A DNA stretch of 64,000 nt from Halichoerus grypus. Its lineage: Eukaryota; Chordata; Mammalia; Carnivora; Phocidae. Below, piece after piece: positions 37,601 through 56,537 of this stretch. The notes under the pieces are model-generated. The model saw nothing but the letters and a program-made list of their open reading frames with translations. It did not search any database and was not told the DNA's origin. Location: NCBI RefSeq assembly GCF_964656455.1, contig NC_135717.1:1984001-2048000 (forward strand). The letters are read 5' to 3'. Position 1 is the first letter of the stretch, and the number at the start of each line of letters is the position of its first letter. The position numbers and the translations under genes were made by a program.

Positions 37601-40063
37601 AAGAATCTGAGCAGGGAATCAGAGGCTGCGCAGCGTGGGGAGATCAACTGCAGGGTCAGTCCAGTCAAGTCACTCAGCAGAGATGAACCACCAAGCAAAC
37701 CGCATCAGTCCCATGGGGAGGAGGGATCAATACCCAGAGTTGCTGTAACATTCTACCTAAATGTCTAGCTGCCAACAGGAAACTAAGAGACACAGAGAGA
37801 AACAGGAAAGTGAGTGATAGGAGGGGAAAAAGCGGAAACAGAAGCTTTTGAAGGGGCCTGGATGATGGACTTAGCAGACAAGGTCTTCAGAGCAGCCGTC
37901 ATAAATCTGTTCAAGCCGTGCTGCCGTGAGGCTGCAAGGGGATCGGGAGGCAGCAGGGCACAGGGGTTGGACAACAGGTCAGAGGGGGGTCCGTAGTAAA
38001 GCACGTGACACAGAACCTTACACGTAGTGAATGCCTAATACATGCTCTTGCTGTCTTATTCTAGAATCTCTGAGCCCTTTCACAAGTGTTGACTCTTAAA
38101 TCACTGGTGGTTCCACTCAGGCTCCAGGTCACCCCTGTGGCTCTGTGTACAGCCACGTGGTCCCACTCAGGCTCCATGTATACAGCCACCATGCGGTGAG
38201 CCCCCTGGCACAGAGTAAGAGCTCTGGGAAGTTCACCAGCCAGCCCGGAGGCAGCTGCAGTCCACTTGGGGGAACGGACAGACCGCACAGTGCCTGCTCC
38301 CAAGAGGTTCTTATCTAATTTCAAACAGATCCAAGCTCAGCAGAAAGCCACAGGTTAGCCTGGACCAAGGGCGCACAGTCTCCTAAGTGCTGAGAGAGCT
38401 TCGCACCAGTTCCTCCACGACGGAGTTCCTTGAGACCAAGGCACTGGGGCTTACCTGGTTTTGTGTCCTCAGAGCCTCACATGGAAAGGGCTTAACAAAT
38501 GCTAAGCGTGTAAGAATGTTTACAGCCACACTGTTCCTAGTAGAGAAAAAGTGCCAACGAGAGAGGGAAAGCAGGGAAGTGGATAAAGTAGGGGTAGCCA
38601 CAGCTCAGACTTTTTAAATCATGCTCTTGAAAACGTGTGGCTGTGGGAAAAATGTTAATAACAAATTAAATGGTAAAGGTCACAAAACAATTTAAATATG
38701 ATCTTAATTTTTTTTAAACACTGTGTGGGAAGAGATGCATTGAGAAAAGATCGAAAGGAAATACACTGAACATTAAGGTGATCTTGTTAGATCACGGGTG
38801 GTTAGATCACGGGTAAATTGACTTTCTACATTTTCTCTAGTGCTCACAATTTTCACAACCACGACCTAAGAAGTCACTTTCTAAAGATGAAGGTGCAGTG
38901 AGTCCCGGGTAGGTGGGCCAGCCTTCCAGGTGAGGCAGGACTTGGTGCCTTGAGGGACGCTCTGCACTGGTTGAGCTCTGTGTAGCCCTGCCCAGCACAG
39001 CCTTCTCCGTGAGAAGGAAGCAAAGTGAGCAAAATGCCCTCTGTCTGGAACCCTCCAAAAGCTTCTCACAGTGTGGGAAATAAAGTCCAAACTCCCTGTA
39101 CGGCCTGAGAGGCTGTCCACTGTCAGGCCCGCTCCCACCTTCCCCCACGAGGTCCCAGCAAGCTTTCTTTCAGGCCCTGGAGCACATCCCACCTTCCCAC
39201 CCCAGGACCTTAGTGCTTGCTGGCCCCTCTGCACTCAGACCTCCTTCTGGTCAGGGACATCCAGGGCGTCCTGGGCACCTGCCTAGGGCACGCAGCCTAA
39301 AGCAGCCCTCTGCCACCCCTCGCGGCCACATGGGCCTGTTTCACGTTCTGCACAGGCCATGTTAGTGCGGTTTACTGCCTCGTTCTCCCCCCACCGGAAT
39401 GCCGCTCATTAATCCACGTTGACACCTCCAGCGGAGAGCAGGGGCGCCAAAAACACTCGGAAAAGGCACGAGCTGACAGCATGCTTGCCCTCACCCAAGG
39501 GAGGAAGCTTGGAGGCACCTCCTCCGGGAAGCCTTCTCCAACCGGCGCTGGGCAGGGCGCTGTTCCCAGGGGCCGGGGGCCGGGGGCCGGGGGCTTCCCC
39601 CACCCCCATCCCCCGCACATCCGGATGGCTCGGGCCGGCCGCCCCGGCCGCTGCCCCCCGCCCCAGAGGCACGGGTGGGCGGGCACTTACACAGTAGGCT
39701 CCGCTGCCCCGCGGACCGCGGTCGCAGGCTCGCCACAGGCCGGGGCCTCGCAGGCGCCGCGCGGCGAGGGCGCAGCGTCCGGGAGGGCTTCCTGGAAGCG
39801 GCGGCCTGTGCAAGGCCGGGCGCGGTCCAGGGGCGGCTGGAGGCTGGGTGGGGGGCGGCGAGGCCCGGCCGGCTGCACAAGGGCGGGGGCCCGATGGCCG
39901 CTCTTATGCGGTAACAATAATGGTAGCTGTCACCCGGCGGCCGCCGGCCGTGCTCCCCTTCCTCCGGCCCGCGCCCGGCCCCGAGAGTCGCAGAGTTGAA
40001 GGGAACGAGGAGGCCCCCCGCGCTTACCGTCTCCGAGGCCGGCTCCGCGGTGCCCAGCGACAT
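5943..40063 (-). CDS. IQCE: IQCE, IQ-motif containing protein E (5' 17 coding exons; 3' end off window)
   Basis: IQCE is a scaffold at the base of the primary cilium. With EFCAB7 it tethers the EVC-EVC2 complex and so supports Hedgehog signalling. Seventeen exons join in frame into 536 codons: coding joins 40063-40028, 33171-33124, 31717-31672, 28564-28436, 27870-27736, 26829-26759, 21834-21721, 21595-21545, 18717-18647, 17635-17563, 17363-17314, 15896-15733, 14310-14255, 13100-12901, 10410-10306, 8871-8781, 6110-5943. The product matches my memory of human IQCE throughout: N-terminal DDSLSAITFDSD, a basic SKPRKVASWRSLRTA stretch, a long coiled coil (about residues 145-480, with QKSDVDLMRTKLRRLEEENS and SVQELTEENQSLKEDLDRVL), and the first IQ motif (ILQTQWKVYRRQ, residues 525-536). 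Human IQCE is about 695 residues, so roughly 160 C-terminal residues, including later IQ motifs, lie left of the window. All borders are GT/AG with conserved phases, and no frameshift or internal stop is seen. The start has an in-frame upstream ATG (see findings). Confidence 0.96.
6111..8780 (-). other. IQCE: IQCE intron 16, no recognised genes
   Basis: Mostly unique sequence with moderate CpG content (7,200-7,620). An ancient dispersed repeat lies near 8,290-8,400 (cactcattcaataacacctg). No exon-like conserved reading frame is seen on either strand. Confidence 0.5.
8781..8871 (-). CDS. IQCE: IQCE coding exon 16
   Basis: Completes an Arg codon, then EEIQTLTKKCQELEEIRREE and RDDPVEKSLE to residue 480. 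Acceptor ccactttag, donor gtatgg. This is the end of the main coiled coil; the last ten residues diverge from human. Confidence 0.92.
9421..9744 (-). mobile_element. Old LINE-1 3' fragment, antisense
   Basis: Text such as gttgtgccaccatcaccaac and ccagaactctgccctcagcc resembles the reverse complement of the L1 3' region. A CAN-SINE interrupts it on the right. Confidence 0.55.
9759..9950 (-). mobile_element. CAN-SINE with perfect target-site duplication
   Basis: Reverse-oriented and low-divergence, with (TTTA)n tail remnants. The flanks duplicate tacttccgtttctt at 9745-9758 and 9951-9964. It inserted into an older antisense L1 fragment. Confidence 0.94.
10306..10410 (-). CDS. IQCE: IQCE coding exon 15
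   Basis: Residues 415-449 plus two bases: ELEVRQLLRTNTDLQKELEH, then VKGGEEERRGREEAL. Acceptor gtgcgctcag, donor gtgagt. It corresponds to human DLEVKQLLQAKADLEKELE. Confidence 0.95.
10522..10735 (-). mobile_element. CAN-SINE in IQCE intron 14
   Basis: Reverse-oriented SINE closely resembling the copy 760 bp to its left. Target-site duplication cttcctttctt at 10511-10521 and 10736-10746. A run of ten C sits at its head end, probably slippage of the gggcgcc start. Confidence 0.92.
11499..12312 (+). mobile_element. MER5A-like hAT transposon remnant, expanded internally
   Basis: Flank text on the left (gcacatgaatcaccaggggg, agtcagattcaggagatctg) and right (gccaggtgatgctgaggcta, ctggcttcccagacca) matches the two halves of a MER5A-type element of roughly 190 bp. 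The 41-bp array sits between them. Confidence 0.6.
11590..12258 (+). repeat. 41-bp minisatellite, about 16 units, with GC boxes
   Basis: Unit: cagctcccatgtgggcgggg followed by cctagattctacatctctcac. About 16 copies are readable; the outer ones diverge and the central ones (11,800-12,140) are nearly identical. Twelve or so units contain gggcgggg, an Sp1-type GC box. It lies in IQCE intron 14. Confidence 0.95.
12901..13100 (-). CDS. IQCE: IQCE coding exon 14
   Basis: Residues 349-414 plus two bases, from KISSMESPKSHASEVVKS through RLRGAVRSLKGERNALQ to MQLQEK. Acceptor gcctctag, donor gtaggt. A divergent Ser-rich middle (RSSSSSTVPRQPEGD) separates conserved coiled-coil ends. Confidence 0.94.
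14255..14310 (-). CDS. IQCE: IQCE coding exon 13
   Basis: Encodes (G)YVEWSKPRLLRRIAELEK to residue 348; acceptor ccgtcag, donor gtgagt. Identical to human except A for V. Confidence 0.95.
14560..15560 (+). mobile_element. LINE-2 (L2) 3' region
   Basis: A long L2-like stretch ends in the typical tail: gagggctgtctgcttctgtt, gaagggtgcttggcacacag, cgagtgctcgttag. Fills most of IQCE intron 12. Confidence 0.6.
15733..15896 (-). CDS. IQCE: IQCE coding exon 12
   Basis: Residues 275-329 plus one base: TPGEKKMGLKRQKKVSSALL, then SLSRSVQELTEENQSLKEDL and DRVLSNSPTVSTMK. Acceptor gtactcccag, donor gtaccg. A second AG nine bases inside the exon (ctccag) would break the frame, so the upstream AG is preferred. 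Confidence 0.93.
16235..16802 (+). mobile_element. Tigger-type (Tc1/mariner, pogo group) DNA transposon remnant
   Basis: Sequence of a non-autonomous Tigger element: gcctacttgctaaaatttat, then ggtgatctcacggtttaaaa, gtctttaaaccagaaacaca and gaggctcgcaggaacctac. The ends (cagtcctcactgtcc near 16,240 and ggatcaactgtcc near 16,790) form inverted termini. It lies in IQCE intron 11. Confidence 0.7.
17314..17363 (-). CDS. IQCE: IQCE coding exon 11
   Basis: Encodes IHRLQTLLASSETAGK plus two bases of a Lys codon. Acceptor atttacag, donor gtacga. The 3' border was set by the phase needed to join exon 12 (K-TPGEKK) and by human SSETTGKKPLGEKK. Confidence 0.9.
17563..17635 (-). CDS. IQCE: IQCE coding exon 10
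   Basis: Completes an Asn codon, then KLQTDMKTTNLEEMRIAMET and YYEE to residue 258. Acceptor tttccag, donor gtgcgt. It is identical to human over the coding stretch. Confidence 0.95.
18647..18717 (-). CDS. IQCE: IQCE coding exon 9
   Basis: Residues 211-233 plus a split codon: VVNGLKQRILKLEQHCKEKD then NMI. Acceptor aatcggcag, donor gtacgg. The heptad-rich coiled coil matches human VINGLKQRILKLEQQCKEKD. Confidence 0.95.
19805..19832 (+). repeat. (AAT)n microsatellite
   Basis: About nine AAT units immediately left of a CAN-SINE insertion. Confidence 0.95.
19842..20044 (+). mobile_element. CAN-SINE
   Basis: Forward SINE from gggcacctggatggctca to the A-rich tail, flanked by near-identical aaacccacagc (19831-19841) and aaatcccacagc (20042-20053). 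Somewhat diverged, so older than the copies near 10 kb. Confidence 0.9.
20540..20690 (-). mobile_element. MIR SINE
   Basis: caaatctcttaacctcagtt and caatccagtgagatcacgta correspond to MIR core text. Confidence 0.6.
21545..21595 (-). CDS. IQCE: IQCE coding exon 8
   Basis: Encodes GPDFVRTLAEKRPDAGW (residues 194-210), 17 whole codons between acceptor ttaccgcag and donor gtgagt. The intron separating it from exon 7 is only 125 bp. Confidence 0.95.
21721..21834 (-). CDS. IQCE: IQCE coding exon 7
   Basis: Residues 156-193, SLHTQKSDVDLMRTKLRR through DRQIEQLLDPSR; acceptor cccttcag, donor gtaagt. This coiled-coil exon is almost invariant relative to human (only HT for HV near the start). Confidence 0.96.
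23165..24290 (+). mobile_element. Decayed, GC-shifted LINE-1 (ORF2 endonuclease region and 3' end)
   Basis: 23,165-23,860 follows the L1 ORF2 N-terminal region: taaatgatctaaacaaacca, then later accatgaatcaga-type text (ccacaatgaatcagactaca, agtcagcaacaaaag). 23,990-24,290 resembles the L1 3' region (aaagttacagagatggggag; gtacacgactatacgcac). It is too broken to encode a protein. Assigned by remembered similarity. Confidence 0.6.
24303..24795 (+). repeat. 45-bp GC-rich minisatellite, about 11 units
   Basis: Unit: ctccccgggacggtctacac, cccgggaccctggctgaggg, ccggg. Because 45 is divisible by 3 and the unit lacks stops, frames on both strands stay open for over 250 codons. Variation is limited to a few sites (ctgggacg/ccgggacg, gtctac/ggctac). 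It lies in IQCE intron 6. Confidence 0.95.
24994..25601 (+). mobile_element. Carnivore LINE-1 3' end (5'-truncated)
   Basis: It begins in the L1 3' region (gcagccatcaaaaggaataa; tatgctgagcgaaataagtc) and carries two successive 3'-terminal segments. The first ends at A-rich aagaaagaaaaaaagaagaag, the second at a 34-nt poly(A). The flanks share agaagccta at 24985 and 25602, a likely target-site duplication. Lies in IQCE intron 6. Confidence 0.88.
26759..26829 (-). CDS. IQCE: IQCE coding exon 6
   Basis: Encodes HVPGTLVYREKEDMYDEII and ELKK to residue 155; acceptor cctctag, donor gtaatg, ending in phase 0. It begins the coiled-coil half of the protein. Confidence 0.95.
27736..27870 (-). CDS. IQCE: IQCE coding exon 5
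   Basis: Residues 87-131, starting SLTQALKSDLTLEHA after the split Gly and ending NLRRSASNG, with donor gtgagc. It corresponds to human SLTQALNSPLTWEHAW...RRSASNG. This is among the less conserved parts of the protein. Confidence 0.95.
28436..28564 (-). CDS. IQCE: IQCE coding exon 4
   Basis: Residues 44-86, beginning (K)SPYYSKPRKVASWRSLRTA and ending QKLWLGSSKQ plus one base of a Gly codon. Acceptor tttctag, donor gtacgt. The basic SKPRKVASWRS core is nearly identical to human. Confidence 0.95.
28957..29147 (+). mobile_element. CAN-SINE, arctoid-like and young
   Basis: Forward and nearly consensus: gggcgcctgggtggctcag head, TC-rich body, aataaataaaatcttt tail. Target-site duplication aaaaaatctagaa at 28943-28955 and 29148-29160. 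The body resembles bear/seal/mustelid SINEs and not dog SINEC_Cf or cat copies. Confidence 0.94.
30757..31050 (+). mobile_element. Ancient LTR-like repeat (probably MaLR/MLT class)
   Basis: The stretch gactgaatgtttgtgccccc through gaggcctgcaggagatggtt, cccccataaaagggacccca and ctcgaggactgtgagaagta is a widely dispersed mammalian repeat that I recognise. The family name is uncertain. It contains the ataaaaggg TATA-like site. Confidence 0.55.
31672..31717 (-). CDS. IQCE: IQCE coding exon 3
   Basis: Encodes KAKRKSFHKPPPTSP (residues 29-43) plus the first base of a split Lys codon. Acceptor ctttctttcag, donor gtaagta. The basic, proline-rich stretch matches human IQCE with one substitution (S for A). 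Confidence 0.95.
33124..33171 (-). CDS. IQCE: IQCE coding exon 2
   Basis: Encodes GDDSLSAITFDSDFET (residues 13-28) between acceptor ttcttccag and donor gtgagt; 16 whole codons. It is separated from exon 1 by a 6.9-kb intron that holds the CA-rich array. Confidence 0.95.
36095..37490 (+). repeat. Compound CA-rich VNTR in IQCE intron 1
   Basis: About 1.4 kb of alternating purine-pyrimidine sequence built from modules such as ccacagatgtacatgtgtgt, gcacgcacacgcaggcacac and ccacacatgcacgcgcacac. Modules recur in higher-order blocks of roughly 60-180 bp. Several frames on both strands are open for about 450-535 codons as a composition artefact. Alternating CA/CG runs favour Z-DNA. Confidence 0.95.
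38480..38830 (+). mobile_element. Old LINE-1 3'-end-like sequence
   Basis: Fragments such as agaatgtttacagccacact and gaaaagatcgaaaggaaatacactgaac-type text resemble the 3' region of ancient L1M families. It has no coding potential. Confidence 0.4.
39060..39270 (+). mobile_element. LINE-2 fragment
   Basis: aataaagtccaaactccctg, then ggccctggagcacatcccac matches common L2 text, just outside the IQCE CpG island. Confidence 0.6.
39569..39593 (+). repeat. GGGGGCC heptad repeat, G-quadruplex motif
   Basis: Four G-runs of 4, 5, 5 and 5 separated by CC, in the CpG island at the start of IQCE intron 1. The G-rich strand is the template strand for IQCE. Confidence 0.85.
40028..40063 (-). CDS. IQCE: IQCE coding exon 1
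   Basis: Encodes MSLGTAEPASET (residues 1-12), then donor gtaagc; ends in phase 0. It lies in the CpG island. The start is supported by similarity to the human N-terminus (M.LGT.EPA..T). The start context is gccgccATGT, with G at -3. Confidence 0.93.
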
Positions 40064-40187
40064 GGCGGCAGCGCTGCCCGGCCGCCCCTCGGCGCTGCGG
40101 GCGCGGCTGTCGGGCTGTGCGGCTCCGCCGGCCGCCCGGCCGCCCGCAGCCTCCGGGCCTGCCAGCCCGCGCGCCAGCCGCGACCCC

Positions 40188-40201
40188 GCTGCCATGGTAA
40201 C
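40188..40201. promoter_or_regulatory. Candidate X-box (RFX-type) palindrome
   Basis: The site reads gctgccatggtaac, against the X-box pattern GTNRCC-N-RGYAAC. One half (ggtaac) fits perfectly and the other has one mismatch. It lies about 125-140 bp upstream of the IQCE start codon. RFX factors use such sites to drive ciliary genes, which suits IQCE; binding is inferred. Confidence 0.45.
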
Positions 40202-40689
40202 CGCGCCGCCTGCGGAGCCCCGGATGTGGCCGGCGCCGGCGAGTCCGGCCGACCGTGCGCGTGCGCTGAGAAACCCGCGGGCCGACCCGCAGCGCGCGCG
40301 GAGGTGGCGGAGAGCCGGGCCCTGCTGGAAGTCGCGGGTCGCGCCTGACGGTTCTGGAGTGCGTCCCCCGCCTTCTCTCGTGGAGGCTCCTCCATAAGCG
40401 GGTGCGCTAGTCACCAGAGCAGGATGCTAGTATTTGTTAGGTTAACGCTGGAAGGGACAAGGGGCTTGTGCAGTGTCCCAGGCTGCTCGTTCTGGACACC
40501 TGGCATTCAGAAACTTATCCTCCCGGATCTCTATCTTAGGCTCCTGGGTTCTGATGTAGCCCCAGGACAATAAAAAATAATGAGTTTGCACTGCACTCAG
40601 TGTGTATCATGAAGATCTTTAGGAGCACTGGGCTCCAAAGCTTATTTAAATTATTATTAGCAAGTAGGATGTGCTCTTGCTCCTTCATA

Positions 40690-40885
40690 CAGGTCTCCAA
40701 GGGCACCTACTCTGTCCCCTCACCCTGTTTTGTTTTGTTTTTCCCAGCCACGTGACGTTATCCACAAAAGCATTCCACGTCTAGAATGTAAGCTCTCTGG
40801 GGCAGGAGCTTTGTTTAGTTCACAGCCATACCTCCATCCCTTGGAAGGGTCTGGCTCAGGCAGGTGCTCAATTAATATATATTTG
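40690..40885 (+). mobile_element. LINE-2 3' end
   Basis: gtctagaatgtaagctctct, ggggcaggagctttgttta and caggtgctcaattaatatat are the typical L2 3' terminus. Confidence 0.7.
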
Positions 40886-40889
40886 GCGT

Positions 40890-41060
40890 CCAAGGAGTCA
40901 TGTAACTTCTCTGCGCCACTGTTTCCTCAAATACAAAGTGGAGAAAAGTGTTGTGAGGCTCAAATGAGTCAATATCTGTAAAGTGCTTAGTTGCCTGTTC
41001 CAGAATGAGTGCAATGTGACAGACTTCGTTTGATGGGGTGAATGAATGAATCCCCACACC
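40890..41060 (-). mobile_element. MIR SINE
   Basis: gtcatgtaacttctctgcgc, tgtttcctcaaatacaaagt and gaggctcaaatgagtcaat are typical of reverse-complement MIR. Confidence 0.7.
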
Positions 41061-41784
41061 ACTGTAGTGTGGTGTGGCAGAAATGCCTGACAGGTTATTA
41101 CTCCTCTTAGTTCTGGCACCAACACCTACTACAGGTTCATGGCCCTCTTGTCTTCTGCATCCTCACCTGCACAACAAAGAGGGTGAGCCACAAGGTGGTT
41201 CAGAGGCTGTTGCAGGAGAAACGGAGCTGATTATCTTAAGGACTCCCATTTATTTCCTCGAGGTATTGCCCACAAGGTGGACAAGAGCTTTTGCTAGCTA
41301 ACCTACCTATGCACTTGTACCTGTTACTCCACTCCTGGGGCTCCGCAATGCCCCTGCTCTTCTGTTTGTGTTGCTTCACTTACTTTCTCTCATTTAGTTA
41401 TAGAGACAGTACATGTTCATGACTTTTTATCTGCTCTTCTGAATTCTAAAAACTTCTGAAAGCCTTTCAAATTTTTTTTGTTGGCCAAACCTGTTCTGAC
41501 CTCAAGTCATTTGCCAACAAAAGTCTGAGCTGAGGCTATGTGCAATGCTTCTGTATTCCACTTGGAGTGTATATTAATGAGTCTCACCAGGGAACTTTTA
41601 ATGCATTGGATTATGGTGTGCGGCATCAGATCCTGCTGGGATTGTAATCTCACATACAGCGTATATGTACCATGTAACTTCTCTAAAGTGTGAACAATTA
41701 CATTTTCTGAACCAGGTGTCTTCAAAAGTTTCAGTTATGAAACGGTGGACCTGTATAGTATTCAACTGTGGAGCCAGACTGCCT

Positions 41785-42035
41785 GGGTTCAGATCCAGGC
41801 CATGCCAGCCCACTAGCTCCACGACCTTCGGAGTTAGCCTCTCTACGCTTAAGTTTATTCATCTGAGGGGATGGTAATAATACCCACCCTCCTCGAAGTG
41901 GTGGCAAATCACCTGGGCTTATATTAAATGAAGCACTCAGCACAGTGCTACTGTAAGATATTTTTCCCCCACAACTGCGCAACCACACAAATATTAGTAT
42001 CCCCATTTTTACAATGAGGGATCACAATTCAGGGA
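41785..42035 (-). mobile_element. MIR SINE
   Basis: gcctgggttcagatccaggc, tttattcatctgaggggatg and gtaataatacccaccctcct are well-preserved MIR text in the IQCE-BRAT1 spacer. Confidence 0.75.
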
Positions 42036-42136
42036 AGAGAACTGTGCAGTTTAAACCTTTTCACCCAAGTAGTTCTAAGGGGCGGGGTGTCCGGAGTGGT
42101 CACCCATCAAGGTCATGTTTTTTAAAGTTCTTTTTT

Positions 42137-42321
42137 TTTAAGATTTTATTTATTCATTTGACAGAGAGAGCACACAAGTAGGCAGAGCACAGGCAGAGGG
42201 AGAGGGAGAAGCAGGCTCCCCACTGAGCAGAGAGCCCGATGCAGGACCCCATCCCAGGACGCTGGGATCATGACCTGAGCCAAAGGCAGATGCTTAATCG
42301 ACTGCGCCACCCAGGTGCCCC
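42137..42321 (-). mobile_element. CAN-SINE between IQCE and BRAT1
   Basis: Reverse-oriented SINE flanked by ttaaagttctttttt at 42122-42136 and 42322-42336. It adds to the repeat-rich spacer separating the two CpG islands. Confidence 0.92.
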
Positions 42322-42443
42322 TTAAAGTTCTTTTTTAGCTTAGTACCCCTAAGGATTCTGCTTTCTATATCCTAATATGTACCCGGTGGTTCCCCAAAAA
42401 TCTTGCTGAAACACTGACGCTATGGGAAGATGAGGCTTGTTTT

Positions 42444-42550
42444 GTTGCTGTTGTTGTTGGAGCCCAACACAGGACTTGAACTCACAACCCTGAGATCAAG
42501 AGTCAGATCAAGAGTCAGGGGCTTAACCGACTGAGCTACCCAGGCGCCCC
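42444..42550 (-). mobile_element. Short tRNA-head-only SINE with 17-bp target-site duplication
   Basis: Only the tRNA-related part is present (about 107 bp), ending in a (CAA)n-like tail on the minus strand and lacking the CT-rich body. Flanks duplicate aagatgaggcttgtttt exactly at 42427-42443 and 42551-42567. It contains an internal 13-bp direct duplication (agatcaagagtca). Confidence 0.88.
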
Positions 42551-42639
42551 AAGATGAGGCTTGTTTTTGTCCACTGGCTTTGAGAACTCTGGCATACAGC
42601 TGACGGGCCCTGAGGACCCAGTTTTGAGGCCAAAGGACC

Positions 42640-43560
42640 AGTGACTCAACCTTAAAGATGAGAATGCCCCTTTCCCGTTGGGCATCCGTCCCACCTGCCC
42701 GCCCACACACTTGGTCCCCTAAGCTCTCGAAGCCACGCCTTTTCCGGCCTTTGCCCCACCCCTTCCTCCGGAGAAGCCCCGCCTTCTGGGCGCAATGCCC
42801 GCTGGGTCCTCGGGCACGTACCACCGGCGTCCCTGTGAGGGTGGTGGGTCGGTGCCACCGGTTTGGCGCCGGCCTGTCTCAGCGCCCCTCAGCTTGAGCT
42901 CGGTCCCCAAGTGTGGGGCCCCGGGGCTCCCAGAGAGGCCTTCCGGGCACTTTGAGGGTTTCCCGCGGCCGCCGTCCCTGTGCGCGTCCCCGCCGGACCC
43001 GGCAAGTGGCGCGGTCCGGGGCGGGGCCTGCGGCGGCCGAGGGACGCGCCGCAGGTGAGCAGCGAGCACCGGGAGCGGTCAGGTCCGGGCCGGGGCAGCG
43101 GGCCGGGAGGAGTCCGGACCGAGGACCAGGGATCCGGGGGCAACCTGGGGCCGGTTGGACGGCAGCCGCCGCCTCGTGCCTCCTCTGGGTTCTTCGGCCG
43201 GCCGGGGCCGCGGCGGCTCCCTCAGCGAGGGCTCCCTCCCCAGGGAGCTGGCCTCACCGGGGACGGACAGACAGACCCACTCCCGACTGCGACAGAGTCC
43301 CTGCCCACCCCAGCCTCCCGAGAGCGCGCGCCCTGACTGCATGACCGAGGGGCTCCCGGTCCCCTCCCCGGCAGGACTCGCAGGTGCACGTCCCGGCCCG
43401 GGAGGGACTGAGAGTGGATGGAGCGCCTCCCCCTCCCCGCGCTACTAGCTGCAGGGTTGTGGGATGCAGACGCACTGACCCCATGCGCGTGCCTGGCGCC
43501 AGAACGCGCACACATACCCCTAACTGGCCCACGCGCTGTCCGGGTGAGCATCAAGCTGCT
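42640..43560 (+). promoter_or_regulatory. BRAT1: CpG island / BRAT1 promoter
   Basis: A GC- and CpG-dense segment upstream of the first BRAT1 coding exon, with GC boxes such as ggggcggggcc near 43,018 and ETS-like ccttccggg near 42,940. The adjacent gcag/gtgagc donor at 43,054 fits a non-coding first exon. Promoter assignment is by position and composition. Confidence 0.7.
42960..43054 (+). other. BRAT1: Probable BRAT1 non-coding exon 1 (5' boundary uncertain)
   Basis: A strong donor (gccgcag/gtgagc) follows a GC-rich stretch, and the next acceptor opens the exon that contains the start codon. Human BRAT1 also starts with a non-coding exon. The left boundary is a guess. Confidence 0.35.
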
Positions 43561-43681
43561 CCCCTCCCACCGGAGTTCAAGGTTGGCAGGCTCTGAGCTC
43601 CTAAGGCCCCTTTCCAGCCCGGGAGAGCCGAACTCAGGGCCTTGCTTGCTCCTGACCACCTCCCAGTACCACCCAGGCTGA

Positions 43682-56338
<12,657 letters not shown>

Positions 56339-56531
56339 GGCAGCCCACTGGCCACGTGCCCGGGCCCCCTCCCCTGGCCACGTCCCTGCCTTGGGACCCT
56401 GTTGTCCTGAGAGCTCTGGCCGGCCGGGCAACACGAGGGACCTTTTGGGGAGACCGGGACCAGGTGGGACCAACCAGGTTGACGAGTCCGTCTTGATGTA
56501 AGATGAAAGAAGTGACTTATTTTTTACTCAA

Positions 56532-56537
56532 AATAAA
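56532..56537 (+). other. BRAT1: BRAT1 poly(A) signal
   Basis: A canonical AATAAA lies about 195 nt after the BRAT1 stop codon, followed by a GT-rich stretch (acgtgtgttctc) near 56,560. This predicts a short 3' UTR of about 215 nt with cleavage near 56,555. Confidence 0.8.

Larger units (their letters stand above)
33172..40027 (-). other. IQCE: IQCE intron 1
   Basis: The largest intron visible (6.86 kb). It contains the compound CA-rich array, L2- and L1-like fragments and, at its start, the CpG-island part with the GGGGGCC repeat. Around 38,105-38,190 a phrase (cactcaggctcca) is locally duplicated. No coding exon recognised. Confidence 0.55.
39530..40420 (-). promoter_or_regulatory. IQCE: CpG island / IQCE promoter and 5' UTR
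   Basis: A dense GC- and CpG-rich block surrounds the IQCE first coding exon and contrasts sharply with the AT-rich repeats to its right. CpG islands of this kind normally carry the transcription start of broadly expressed genes. The exact start and the 5' UTR length cannot be fixed from sequence alone. No TATA box is evident. Confidence 0.8.

Noticed and set aside
39491..40414. 307-codon minus-strand frame across the CpG island as a separate gene
   Set aside because: GC-rich DNA lacks stops. Only 12 codons (or 56 from the upstream ATG) are real IQCE sequence; the rest is promoter or 5' UTR and intron past a clear donor.
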